A stretch of DNA of 64,000 nucleotides, from contig NW_025407839.1 in the NCBI RefSeq assembly GCF_003324165.1, positions 611,708 through 675,707 of the forward strand, read 5' to 3'. Numbering within the stretch: position 1 is the first letter of the stretch; every line of letters begins with the position of its first letter. The DNA comes from Naegleria lovaniensis (lineage: Eukaryota; Heterolobosea; Eutetramitea; Acrasida; Naegleriidae). Shown in pieces: positions 21,451 to 32,640 of this stretch. Made by a program: the position numbers and the translations under genes. The notes below the pieces were generated by a model, which had not been told where the DNA came from, ran no database searches, and worked only from the letters and a program-made list of their open reading frames with translations.

Positions 21451-24400
21451 ATGATGTCACTTTTCAACACCATCATGACCTCACAAACATCATCCACACC
21501 AACCACGTGGTTGTTTAGAACTCAACAACAACGCAACATTCTTATATCCTTCTCATCTTCGCTGCTTTTGTTGATGATCATCCTGCTAAACTCTCCCGCA
21601 GTTTCTTCGCAATCCATCAACAACAACACTCTCTGGTATCCCACCTCTCAAATTGTCGTGTGGGGTTTCAACGAAAATAACAGATGCGGATATCCCTACA
21701 TTCCCACGTCGACAAAGCCCATCAGGAATAAACGGTTTGAACAATTGGCATTCAACAATACGTATTCTTATAACCCTACGCATGGAGCGTTGGATATTCA
21801 TGCAAATCCAGTGATGGTTGCCGATGGATATTCGTTCAAGATGGTTCTAGTGCATTATTTCAATTCTTTGGGTGCTTATGTGAATGAAACTATTTTGGGC
21901 TGTGGTGATAACGGAAACAAGTAGGTTTTTTATTCAAGTGTTGTGAATTGATGATTGTTATTATGTTGTATATAGTCAACTTGGATATTATTATGTGCCT
22001 CCCTATGGTGTTTCTCCTATGGCTCCTATTTATACATTCAGTAACGATAGTTTATTGGCAATTAATCCTTTGAGGAATGAAAAAGTAGTTCAGCTTACGT
22101 GTTGGTTCACTTGCCTTGCATTGACAAGTGACGGCAAAGTGTTCATTCATGCCTTGTATTCGAGAGCTTGGACTCAAGTGACTGACATACCTGCAACTAT
22201 GATTCATCCTGATACTTTGGCTGAAATTCCTGTGAATATTACTCAAATTGATGAAGCAGGTAATTTTGGAGATGAAACTTACTTTGCATTGACAAGTGAC
22301 GGTTTTGTGTTTTCATGGGGAGGAAATAACACGGGCATTCGAGGACATAGTTTCGAAAACATTTCAGCAACCCCTAACTTAATTCCAACCTTAAGAAACA
22401 TCTCTAAAATTGTCGTTGGTTCCAATGACGACTCACAATCTCACATTGCTTTGGCCATCAATTCCACAGGTCATTTATTCACATGGGGAAGCAATCAAAA
22501 CGGAGGTCTAGGACTTGGAATTTCTGAAACGACCAAGGAAACCATTGTGGTCATACCTCAACTCATTGCATTGGATTATGATGTGACTGGACCTTTTGTT
22601 GGAGCTGATATTATGCACTCCCATGTTGTGGCATGGACGAAAAATGGTCAAATTTACACATGGGGATCTGATGAAAATTATGAAACAACCATTATTGGAG
22701 AAGGAACTCAAATTTTACCGTATAACCTTACCGAAGCTTTTTACAACGCTGCTGCCTCAGCGTCAATTTCTTCACCCGAGTTAAAAGAATGCAGTGCTGC
22801 AAAAGGAGCCACTGCTTGTTTGATTAGTGGAAAGATTTTCTCATTTGGAGCATCGCCTCAACAAGGAACAGAGCAATTGTCAACCCTTGCTGTCGTTCCT
22901 AATTTACCAACAGATGTGGTTCATTTCAAGTTATTAAGGGAAGGAGGAATTGCTTTTTTATCCAATCAACAAGTATTTACTTGGGGTGAAAATTATAGAG
23001 GACGCAATTGTTTTGATGATTATCTACAAATTCAATATGCACAACCCATCAGTCAAAATCCACCGACTCCCTATCGACCTTTTATGAATAGCACAGAGTC
23101 GACTCCATTGAGCAAAGTCATTGTTCGAAGTGGAGAAGAATGTAATTATGCTCTCGTGATCAAACCAAATTCCACAAAATCGTCGCTGCATGTTTGGGGA
23201 GCTTGTCCCAACAAGTTGAGTTTGGGAATGGAACCAACTGTGACTTCACCTTCGGACGATCAATATTCTTCTTTGAATACTGTGGAAAATATTGTCGATG
23301 TGAGCTATATGAAAGCTCATGCGCTTGCATTGACCGATCAAGGAACAGTAATTGGTTGGGGTGACAGCAATTCGTATCAATTTGGAGTGAATCCAGCAGA
23401 TAACTTGTCCCCTTTTGCATTGTTACAAGATCATGTCGATTGGAAAGCCAAACGAATTTCTGCAGGTATTGGTTTTTCTCTCATCTTGCTTAGTAATGGA
23501 ACATTGATTGGAGCTGGAAAGAATGATAAGGGAAATTTGGCGAGCTCAACAAGTCCTGTCACAACGTTTACATTTTTGAACACCTCAATTTTAGGCTCAG
23601 ATTCCATTATTGATTTTGCAGCATGTAATGAAGTTTCGTATATAGTTTCGTCGAGTGGAAAAGTATTTGGAGCTGGATCTAATACTGGACGTCGATTGAC
23701 CAATGCAACCACCGAAGATCCAATTCCTTATTTTGTACAATTACAAGGTGGAATCATTGATTCTAAACGAATTATTAAGGTCGTTTGTTATGATTATGCA
23801 GTATTATTATCAGACGATGGAGTTGCAATGGTATATTTGGGAGGTACTTCACAAGTATTGAATCTGACGGATCCAACAGATTCTGTGATTGATATTTCTT
23901 GCTACAGAAATGAAGATGTAAGATCTACTAGTAATAATTTCGACGTTCATTTAATGACACGAAAAGGAAGTGTCTATGGAAAGGGTATGAATGAATATTT
24001 TGAAGTTAGTCCAACACTTGAAAGTCAGATTTCTGATACTCCAACTCTGACATTTTCAAAACAACTACACGGTGCTATTCCCTATGCCATTGCCACTGGT
24101 TTTCGACATGGTATTTCAGTACTAGGAACCGAATGGACATGTTTCTCTAAGAACGCCACCGACGACTCGGTTTGTAATTCACTAGGATTTTGTGTGGCAC
24201 CTGACACTTGTCGTTGTAAACATCATGCCATCACTGGAGAGGATTGTGGAATCTATAGCTGCTTTGGAATTTTACGAAATGAATCCAACGTGTGTTCAGG
24301 AGCCGGAAATTGTACCTTTGTGGACACTTGTCAATGTTCTGAAGGATTTGTAGGTGCGAATTGTTCTGTGGCCTTACCTAAATGTTATGGAAAACTTTCA

Positions 24401-24598
24401 ACAAAACCTGACGTTTGCAATGGAAGAGGAACGTGTGTTGCAAATAACACTTGTGTATGCAACGATGGATATTTTGGAGCTCAATGTGAAAAGAATTCAT
24501 GTTATTCATTTTCTCAATTTGAAAAAGAATTGGCAGCCACTCGACGATTTTCAACGATGAAAGCTAATTTGTGTCAAAAGATTTTAAATGAGTTATAA
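21451..24598 (+). CDS. Secreted RCC1-repeat protein with C-terminal EGF-like modules, two exons
   Basis: Exons 21451-21920 and 21976-24598 join (GTAGGT...TATAG) to restore the phrase GDNGNNQLGYY, a classic RCC1-blade sequence; the product is 1030 residues. The start is the ATG pair at 21451/21454; 21385 is only a TTG. A strongly hydrophobic segment (ISFSSSLLLLMIILL, residues ~30-50) followed by Ala/Ser suggests a signal peptide or anchor. Repeats of the type (F/H)xWGxNxxGxLG recur through residues ~60-880 and should form one or two beta-propellers. The last ~140 residues have Cys-rich EGF/tenascin-like modules, including CVAPDTCRCK, CTFVDTCQC and CVANNTCVCNDGYFG. No C-terminal membrane segment follows. 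A cell-surface or secreted recognition role is inferred. Confidence 0.8.
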
Positions 24599-24737
24599 AC
24601 TAAGAAATGGATACATTCCTTGCAGGACAAGAACTCTCTCACTTTTTGAGTTAATGAAAATGATCAGTAGGACAAACTTGAAATTTGGATAAGTGAATTA
24701 TTCTCCGAGAATAATAATTTAAAAAAAATCAAAAAAA

Positions 24738-26495
24738 ATGCTTCGTCAATCATCATCCGCAAAGACTCTCCTCCGTTCACTTTCCACTCAAAACAAATCC
24801 TTGTCATCCTTGTTGATGATGAGAACAGCAGTTGGAGCTACCAATTCAGCATGTTATTCAACAGGACCTAATTTCAAGTACGAAGATTTATTCCAACTTG
24901 GAGAGGATGAAACCGAATACCGATTAGTTACCAAAGATTACGTTTCAACTCTTAAAGTGAGAGATGAAAAGTCTGGCGAGACGAGAGAAATTTTGAAAGT
25001 AGATCCACAAGCATTAACCGCCATTACTCAGACGGCCATTTCCGATATTCAATACTTGTTGCGTCCAGCTCACTTGAAGCAACTCTCAAACATTTTGAAG
25101 GATCCCGAGGCTTCGGACAATGATAGATTTGTTGCCAAGACTCTTTTGAAGAATGCTGTGATTGCTTCTGGAAGAAAGCTTCCTGGTTGCCAAGATACTG
25201 GTACTGCCATTGTGATGGGTAAGAAGGGACAATATGTTTGGACGGATGGTCAAGATGAAAAGCACATTTCTGAAGGAGTATTCAAGACATATACTCAACA
25301 ATATTTGCGTTATTCACAAGTTGCACCACTCACCATGTATGAGGAGAAGAACACTGGTTGTAACTTGCCTGCACAAGTTGACTTGTTTGCTACCGATGGT
25401 GATGAGTACAAGTTTTTGTTCATTGCAAAGGGAGGAGGTAGTGCCAACAAGACATACTTGTATCAACAAACAAAGGCATTGTTGAATCCAAATTCATTGA
25501 TGAAGTTTTTGGAAGACAAAATTAAATCCATTGGTACTTCTGCATGCCCACCTTATCACTTGGCAATCGTGATTGGAGGATTGAGTGCAGAGCTTACCTT
25601 GAAGACTGTGAAATTGGCTAGTACTAAATATTATGATGAGTTGCCAACAACAGGCAGTCCAGGAGGAAGAGCATTCCGTGATGTTGAATTGGAGAAGGAA
25701 ATTTTGAAGCTCACCCAAAAGATGGGTATTGGAGCTCAATTTGGAGGAAAATATTTCTGTCACGACATCAGAGTGATTCGTTTACCTCGTCATGGTGCCT
25801 CCTGTCCAGTGGGTATTGGTGTTTCATGCTCTGCTGATCGACAAGTTAAGGGTAAAATTACAAAGGATGGTATCTTTTTGGAACAATTAGAAACTGACCC
25901 AGCTCAATATCTTCCAGAAGTTGAAGAAAAGGATTTGAGTGAACATGTGGTAGAAATTGATTTGAATAGACCAATGAAAGAAATTTTGAGCATTCTCTCC
26001 CAGTATCCAATCAAGACACGTCTTTCATTGAGTGGTCCACTCATTGTTGCCCGTGACATTGCTCACGCTAAATTGAAGGAACGTTTAGACAGAGGTGAAG
26101 GTTTACCTGATTATATTAAGAATCATATTATTTATTATGCTGGTCCTGCAAAGACTCCAGAAGGTTATGCTTCAGGTTCTTTCGGTCCAACAACTGCAGG
26201 TAGAATGGATTCATATGTTGATTTATTCCAACAAAACGGCGGAAGCTTGATCACACTTGCTAAGGGTAACAGAAGTCGTGAAGTGACACAAGCATGCTCC
26301 AAGTATGGAGGATTTTATTTGGGATCCATTGGTGGTCCAGCTGCAATTTTGGCTGCTAACAACATTAAGAAGGTTGAAGTTTTGGAATACCCAGAGTTAG
26401 GAATGGAGGCAATTTGGAAGATTGAAGTCAAGGACTTCCCTGCTTTCATTGTGGTTGACAATAAGGGCAACGACTTTTTCAAGGAATTACAATAA
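24738..26495 (+). CDS. Mitochondrial class I (iron-sulfur) fumarate hydratase
   Basis: This single exon of 585 residues has ATG preceded by an A-run. The first ~40 residues are rich in Ser, Arg, Leu and Thr without acidic residues, a mitochondrial presequence. The body is a class I fumarase, which interconverts fumarate and malate using a [4Fe-4S] cluster and is unrelated to the class II enzyme of animals. Candidate cluster cysteines are Cys151 (LPGCQDTGT), Cys270 (GTSACPPYH) and Cys364 (GVSCSADRQ); their spacing of 119 and 94 matches bacterial FumA and trypanosomatid fumarases. KGGGSANK and [18 protein letters not shown] are further family motifs. The C-terminal domain with [15 protein letters not shown] completes the enzyme. 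It is full length, with a role in the TCA cycle. Confidence 0.95.
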   Translation: MLRQSSSAKTLLRSLSTQNKSLSSLLMMRTAVGATNSACYSTGPNFKYEDLFQLGEDETEYRLVTKDYVSTLKVRDEKSGETREILKVDPQALTAITQTAISDIQYLLRPAHLKQLSNILKDPEASDNDRFVAKTLLKNAVIASGRKLPGCQDTGTAIVMGKKGQYVWTDGQDEKHISEGVFKTYTQQYLRYSQVAPLTMYEEKNTGCNLPAQVDLFATDGDEYKFLFIAKGGGSANKTYLYQQTKALLNPNSLMKFLEDKIKSIGTSACPPYHLAIVIGGLSAELTLKTVKLASTKYYDELPTTGSPGGRAFRDVELEKEILKLTQKMGIGAQFGGKYFCHDIRVIRLPRHGASCPVGIGVSCSADRQVKGKITKDGIFLEQLETDPAQYLPEVEEKDLSEHVVEIDLNRPMKEILSILSQYPIKTRLSLSGPLIVARDIAHAKLKERLDRGEGLPDYIKNHIIYYAGPAKTPEGYASGSFGPTTAGRMDSYVDLFQQNGGSLITLAKGNRSREVTQACSKYGGFYLGSIGGPAAILAANNIKKVEVLEYPELGMEAIWKIEVKDFPAFIVVDNKGNDFFKELQ

Positions 26496-26792
26496 AACCA
26501 AATTTTTTGTTATTTTACTTTGTGCGACGTAATTGTAAATCTTTTAACTGATGTTCATGAAAAACAAAATGCCAAGACAACCATTGCAATCTCATGAAAC
26601 CTCTCAAACAGTGCAAACTGCTACCATTACCAACAATGTCACATCCAGTTCAAACAGGCAACCCGATTTACAAGGAGACACTTAATACCGCCAGCAAGAT
26701 AGTGATGGAATTCCTACCGCTTCACGGTGCAGTTTGACTATGCTTGTTTCCTCGAACAATAATAAAGCCATTAATTTTCTTGTGAACCAATC

Positions 26793-28526
26793 TTACGCCA
26801 AAAAATCACTAAAATCATCAACATTAAACTCTGGCAGCGTCGGCTCTTGTTGTTCAGTATACATCTCTTTCACAACAATTTCGAGTTCATTCAAGAGACT
26901 CGAATAATATTTTTCCACTCTGTCGAATCGTCCTTTCAAAATGTTGAGAGCTCTTAAATCTTGAAAGATCAACGCTTTGATGTCATAACTCTCAAGCACC
27001 GATGGAGGAACAAATCCTAATTTAAGCATTGAGAGAGCTCTCAAGTGCTGCTTGGATGCATGAGCAATGTGTGAAATTGAAGCAGACGGAATCAAAAAAA
27101 AATATTCACTCTCTGTGAGTTTTGTAATGTTCGAAGAGTAAAGCATGATCTGTTCCAAATTATTCGAGTCTACAGTCAAAATAGCTGCCAGTTTCATACC
27201 ATTACTGACAATGACTCGCATCATGTCCAGTACAGGCCTCTTGTCACCAGCCTCGTCTTGCATTTTCATGTGTTCATGTACAATTTGCGTGACCATATCA
27301 ATGACAGTAAAATATTCATCCAATTTGTCTTTTTCAAGCTTTGCAAGTTTTTCTGTAAGCTTTGACAGTTCTTGCATTCCAGTTGCAGCAAACACCATAT
27401 TGGGAAACAATTTAGCAATGGCCAAAGGATTTTCAACATCAATTTCACTCGATGTTTCTAAACTCATCTGTAAAAAGTTTGCAACTTGCATAAGCTTTTT
27501 CATTCGTGGTTGAATTGGAAGATTTTTTGACTCGAGCTGTCTCACTTGATTGACGAAGAAACCTAAAATGTTGGAATAAAACTGTGCCCGTTTGTAAGCA
27601 CCATTTGCCACTTCAAACATTCCAAGAAATAAATAGGTACATCCAACATAAAAATTGTCAAATTCGTCAAAATATGGTTGAATTAATTCACGAGCTCTTT
27701 TAAATGAAAGTTTTGAGGAATCTTTGAGTCCTATTCGTTGTTCTACCACTGCTTGCACAGCAAATAATACAGCCTTAATATCGTTTGTACAATTAGTATC
27801 AGATTCAGCTTGAATAAATAACCTTTCTAATTCAATCTTGGATATTGGAGAGTCTCTAATGTCACATTCACTATTGGTAAATGGTATAGAATTAAAAGAA
27901 AAAACTCACATCAATGTACACATATCTATAGTTGCTCTTTTAAGCGCCACTATACTATAATAAGAATCATCGATCCTAACCATACTCGTATCATACGGTT
28001 CAGAAATGTGTTGTTTCGAATATACCTCATCTTTTTTTGAGGTAGTAGCGTGTGGAGATCCATCTATTTGATTGGAATGCATTTCATTCATGGAATGGGA
28101 GGATGCTTCCTTATTTTGGTTTTTTTCATTCTTTTTCTTGCGTCCTTTCTTTCTTGGATCCGAATAAACACATGCGACTCCCTTTTTTATGCAATTGGTA
28201 CAGGATGGTTTTTTACGATCACATTTACGATGATTTTTTCTACAGAATGCACAAGAGATTGGATGAAAACCTTCTACGTCGTATTCATGAAGGTTAGTAC
28301 TCATGATGGGTTCGTTAGAATATTCTTCCTGATGTGGTTGCTGTGGTTCATCATGAAATTCCTCCGATCCGAGAATTGCTTCAAAATCATTCATCATCAG
28401 TGAAGGAGTAGATGATGAAAATAATTCGGGAAAATTATTCATTGCTTTCTCTCCAGATGAATGGTGCTCCGAAATCCTTTCATTGGGAGACGCCGAAAAA
28501 AACTCCTCTCTTTGAAATTCGCTCAT
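26793..28526 (-). CDS. Zn2Cys6 transcription factor, paralogue of the 12-14 kb gene, two exons
   Basis: Exon 1 (27910-28526) and exon 2 (26793-27870) flank a 39-nt intron with GTGAGT and AATAG ends; splicing restores an in-frame helical domain. The chosen ATG is 28526, after an A-run; an ATG 33 bases upstream (28559) is possible and would add 11 residues. The product is 564 residues. A C-x2-C-x6-C-x5-C-x2-C-x6-C binuclear cluster sits at ~92-123, again preceded by GFHPIS and followed by a basic DPRKKGRKKKN. The downstream region (IELERLFIQA ... VQAVVEQR-IGLKD ... YVGCTYLFLGMFE) aligns by eye with the paralogue at 12260-14392, but the Gln-rich tail is missing. DNA binding is inferred; targets are unknown. 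Confidence 0.85.
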
Positions 28527-28751
28527 TTTTTGTTGAAAATGTATTAACAACAAGATCATTCCATTAAGGTAAATATTTTAAAAACACATCATACTTTTAT
28601 TCACAAACAGACAATATATAAGCTGTCTTTTCAAAGAATTGTCTCAACAACATGGTGAAAAATTTGGTGTGGTCACTTGTTGAAATTTCAATTAAAAATT
28701 GAAGAAGCAATAAGCAGCACTGGATAGTGTCACAATCTATGGGGTTTGTTT

Positions 28752-29162
28752 TTAACATGGTTTTGCTGCCGTTGCAACAATCACTGGAGTTGCTGCCACA
28801 GCAGGTGCTGCATAAGGTGCTACATAAGGAGCTGCATACGGTGCTGCATACGGTGCGGCATAAGGTGCTGCATACACTCCTCCATAAGCATAAGGAGCTG
28901 CATAAGTGACAGGAGCTGGCAATGGAGCAGCTACTGGAGGTGGACACGGTGGTGCATAGGCAACGGGAGCTGCATAGGTTACAGGTGGTGGAGCATAGGC
29001 AAGAGGAGCAGCATACGTGATTGGAGCTGCTGCGTATGTGAGAGGAACAGCAACGGCCGTTCTTGGAAGATAGGTATCGGCACCTTCTGTCGAGCATTCC
29101 ACATGTTGGAATGCAACAATGAGGAGGAAACAGATAAGGAAGAGCGAGGTAAGGGTGTTCAT
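28752..29162 (-). CDS. Small secreted Ala-Pro-Tyr-rich repeat protein
   Basis: ATG 29162-29160 opens a clear signal peptide (LFLICFLLIVAFQHVECS); an ATG further upstream at 29219 adds only a basic leader and is less likely. The 136-residue product then consists almost entirely of short Ala/Pro/Tyr/Val repeats of the type (T/V)YAAP, AYAPP and AAPY, with a GGVY break. It ends in ATAAKPC. Such AAPxY repeats resemble low-complexity structural proteins (insect cuticle and similar), but homology cannot be claimed from composition. An extracellular or surface structural role is inferred. There is a single Cys at the extreme C-terminus and one in a CPPP turn. Confidence 0.65.
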   Translation of the reverse strand: MNTLTSLFLICFLLIVAFQHVECSTEGADTYLPRTAVAVPLTYAAAPITYAAPLAYAPPPVTYAAPVAYAPPCPPPVAAPLPAPVTYAAPYAYGGVYAAPYAAPYAAPYAAPYVAPYAAPAVAATPVIVATAAKPC

Positions 29163-29589
29163 AGTGGTGAGAGGAATGTGTTTGAATTTTGTTTTGATTT
29201 CTGGAGAGTGAAGGAACATAATAACGCAATCTCTTTAAAGCAAACCTCGTCATCCATGAAATTAGAAGATTTCCGTTGTTAGCAAGCAATGCATATCAAG
29301 TGCCTTTCTGGAAAAATTCTAAATCAAATTGTTCAAAAGGAAAAATAGATAATGTGTAAATATGGTCAACACCCAATTTCAAAAGTTGCTGATCTTCAAC
29401 ACATGGTGTGAGCCTAAAATTGAAAATGGTTGGCGATTTCACTTCTCATCTTGACCAAGGTGAGTTTACTAGATCATGATCGGTTTCAATTAACTAGTTA
29501 ACTAGTTTCAAATCAATGAATATTATTATTAATATTAACATTCAAATTTTGTAATGTAGTATATATATTAATATAATTATATGATTGTA
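29163..29589. other. Intergenic region, nothing recognised
   Basis: These 427 AT-rich bases lie between the Ala-Pro-Tyr protein and the short EF-hand gene. They include a TATTATTATTAATATTAA-like tract around 29520-29580. No coding, RNA or repeat feature can be supported. Confidence 0.4.
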
Positions 29590-29937
29590 TTATTCATCTT
29601 TCATATCAACAGTTATAAATTGTTCGGGATGAATCTTTTTAAATTCCTCAAGCTTATTTAGAAAATCAATAAATCCCATACGGATCGTTGGCTCTTCCAT
29701 TTCCTGTTCATTCATTTGTGCTTCTTCAATTCTCTTCCTTTGAATTAAATCTCCATTCTCCTGTTCAATTTCATTCATAATTTTCGTTATTTCTTCTTCG
29801 GAAGGCGTTAATCCAATCAACAACATTAATTGGCCCACTTGTCTTACATCTATGGAACCATCCCCTTCTGTATCAAATTGTGAGAAGGCTCCGATATATT
29901 GTTGGACTTGCTCCGGAGTAAACGATCGATTTTTCAT
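29590..29937 (-). CDS. Short EF-hand protein, calmodulin-like
   Basis: ATG 29937-29935 opens a 115-residue single-exon protein. An EF-hand with loop DTEGDGSIDVRQ (~residues 22-33) follows a typical entering helix, SFTPEQVQQYIGAFSQF. It is close to canonical except that Gln replaces Glu at position 12. The rest (GLTPSEEEITKIMNEIEQENGDL ... FIDFLNKLEEF) looks like a second, degenerate EF-hand whose loop is interrupted by an insert of polar residues. The size and pairing suggest a light-chain or calmodulin-like regulatory protein. The partner is unknown. Confidence 0.7.
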   Translation of the reverse strand: MKNRSFTPEQVQQYIGAFSQFDTEGDGSIDVRQVGQLMLLIGLTPSEEEITKIMNEIEQENGDLIQRKRIEEAQMNEQEMEEPTIRMGFIDFLNKLEEFKKIHPEQFITVDMKDE

Positions 29938-30365
29938 TTGATGAAAGAATTTTGTGTGTTCGGATGGTTGTCAAATTTTTTGTAAAGTGATTGTCTTCAT
30001 TAACTATTTATTGAGGACATTTATTTAACTTTGATTCAAGAAGATGTTGTGCGTTTGTGATTTTTTGACACTAATCGTAGAAGCGATTCACACGGCCAGA
30101 TATTTTGTTCTGTTTTAGTTTGTTACCTTTCTATAGGCAGGAAATGCCAATCTGGTTTGTGTTGCGTTCTATTAAAGTTTTTTCGAATCCGCGCTTCTTC
30201 ATCTCTTTTCAAAATCACAAACAAAATAAGCACAACCTTGCCACAGTGTTTGATCACACCTGCCACTTGTCAATTTGCCACTGCACTCGTTCACTCGGAT
30301 TCCAAAACAATAACAGTAACACCACGATCAAAACAAGTCCTTACAGACCCCACAACTTGTCCAAC

Positions 30366-32488
30366 ATGACCACTCCATTCTTGGGCGATGATAGAAACAT
30401 CTTTAACATTATTCCGAGTTTGGCCATCTCGAGCAATGCCACCACATTAGCCTTCATAGTTGCTGGCGCAGTAGTTGTGTTATTGACCAAAGGTTTTCAT
30501 TTCAAAGCAAAAAAGACAATCACCAATGAATATTTAAAACAACGACAAATGACATTCCGATTGGGCAAAGATCCGAATTCAATACCTCTGCCGAAATTTG
30601 CCAACGACACGGAATTGGAAGCAGAGGATAAAAAGTTGATTTATAATAGGTGAGTTTTGTGTTTGGGTTTCTTATACATTGTTGTTGTTATTATTACAAC
30701 TCATGATGATGGTGTGGTTTGAAACATGACTATTTTGGAATTTGAAAAACAATGTTTCAAAAATTTGCAAAATTGGGAATGTTGGGCTCTTTCCGATGGA
30801 CAATTGTCTCACTTATTTCACTATAATAATGATATGGTTACATGAACATCATATTGACATCACAACAACAACAGACTTCACGATCCCTCTCAATTTGTGT
30901 TCGAAGGATTTGCCTTCAAACGACCTCTCACCATCCTCCTCTACATTTATCGAGTCATTCTCGCTTTATGGATGGTCATTATGATGTGTGTGGATGTGGC
31001 CTATTTCCGACCCAAACCATTTCTCACCTACTTTTCATTTCTTACCAATACTTCAGCGTTTGTGTTTGCCATGTATTATGTGTTGCAATCTGTGTTTGGA
31101 TTGTTTTACATTACGACGTGTTACAAATTTTTCAATGATTCGAAAAAAACAGGAAAGGCCAAACGAAATGTGGAAGAATTGAATGTTTGGGTTCGAAAGA
31201 TATTTACTTTTATTTCGACTGTGATTTGGTTGTTTGCAGAATTGAATCATGTGGCTGCCACATTGGTGGCATTTGGATATTGGATTATTGTGATTCCACA
31301 GTATGCAATTAATGGAAAGGTGACGACAGATCCTGATGTACTTTCGTATTTGTAAGTGGTGGCGTTGTGTGTTTGTGTTAGAATACTTAATTTGGTAATA
31401 TCACATGGAATTGTAAATATTTTCACAACACACGATTTTACAACATTTTTACGATCATTGTCATTCACAATCAAACACAACTCAGTACCTTTGGATATCA
31501 CGGTTTACAAATGATTTTCAATTTGATTGAATTTTTAATGTCGAATGTTGTTTTCAGAATTTGGCACTTATTTATCTTAATGATCTATCCCACAATTTAC
31601 TTGATTTGGATTCAAACGAACATGGAAGCAAGATGGGTCAACATTTGGCCCTACGATGTGATTGACTATTACAGAAATCCATGGTTCGCAATCATTGTTT
31701 ATTCATTTGGACTTTTCCTTGTCTTTTGTTTGTCATTCTTTTGCTATTGGTTGGCCACAACAATTCGATTGAAAATTCTCACGAAACGTTTAAAGAAGAT
31801 TCGTTTCACACGAAGAAACACTCAAAAGATGAATGCTCTATTGAAAAATTCAGTTGCTGCGTTGGTTAATACAGCCATTGAATTGGATACCATCATGGAT
31901 TCACCTCATCAGCAATATCCAACAGTGGTCTATACAACAGGAAACACTTCGATTGCAACAGCCAATACTGTGACACCTCCGAGCTCATTAACTTCGAGTC
32001 CAGCAGCATTGCATCCACAACTCCATCATCATCGACATGAAGAAGAAGAAGAAGTCGTATTAGATCATGAGGACATGATATTAAGTGGCTCCAATCCTCA
32101 CAATCAACGTCATCACACTCCAATGGGTATTCTATCAGATCACAACGTGAATGAAGATTTAGATGTCTTGGACGCTCCTCGAGGCAATAAGAAGACATCT
32201 GACGTCGTCTCCAAATTGGTGAAACTCTCCAAGAATCAAATTCCACCAAATGTTGTTTCATCACCCGCTTCATCGACACCTTCAAGTACCACGAATTTAA
32301 TACCTACCCTTAATACGACGAAATTGCATCATGAAGGTGCTCACATTGGTGAAAGACATCAAGGTGAAGAAGTGTTGATAGCTATTTCAGAGGGTCATGA
32401 TGATTCACGACATGGTACCACTGTGATTACTCTCTCCACGCCGACACCACGAACTCAAGCGCACTCCGTTAATATTGAATTTATTTAA
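30366..32488 (+). CDS. Multi-pass membrane protein of rolling-stone/AIG1-like type, three exons
   Basis: Exons are 30366-30649, 30875-31351 and 31486-32488. Introns of 225 and 134 nt have GTGAGT and GTAAGT donors; splicing restores the frame through LHDPSQFVFEG and YTFGYHG. The start is uncertain: 30366 gives 587 residues, while an upstream in-frame ATG at 30144 adds a stretch that looks like leader sequence. There are about seven hydrophobic segments. Helices with conserved His (LNHVAATL, GYHGLQMIF, IWHLFILM) are arranged as in the metazoan rolling-stone and FAR-17a/AIG1-like families. The C-terminal ~190 residues are polar, with His and Ser/Pro runs, presumably cytosolic. The function in this organism is unknown; a lipid-related hydrolase role is possible if it belongs to the AIG1 group. 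Confidence 0.6.
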
Positions 32489-32640
32489 CTACAGTACATA
32501 GGGAAGCCATTTATATATCTCATACATTTCATGTCGTGTATTACGCAATTACTTGCTGTGTGATGATTAATAATTTTGAAGAGAAAAAAATTAATTCAAT
32601 CGATTTTGGAAGGAATCCGTTATTAGTGGTTGGAATCAAA

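Noticed and set aside
28746-29282. Cys/Arg/Trp-rich plus-strand ORF of 178 codons
   Set aside because: It is the antisense shadow of the Ala-Pro-Tyr repeat gene; composition follows from the complementary codons.
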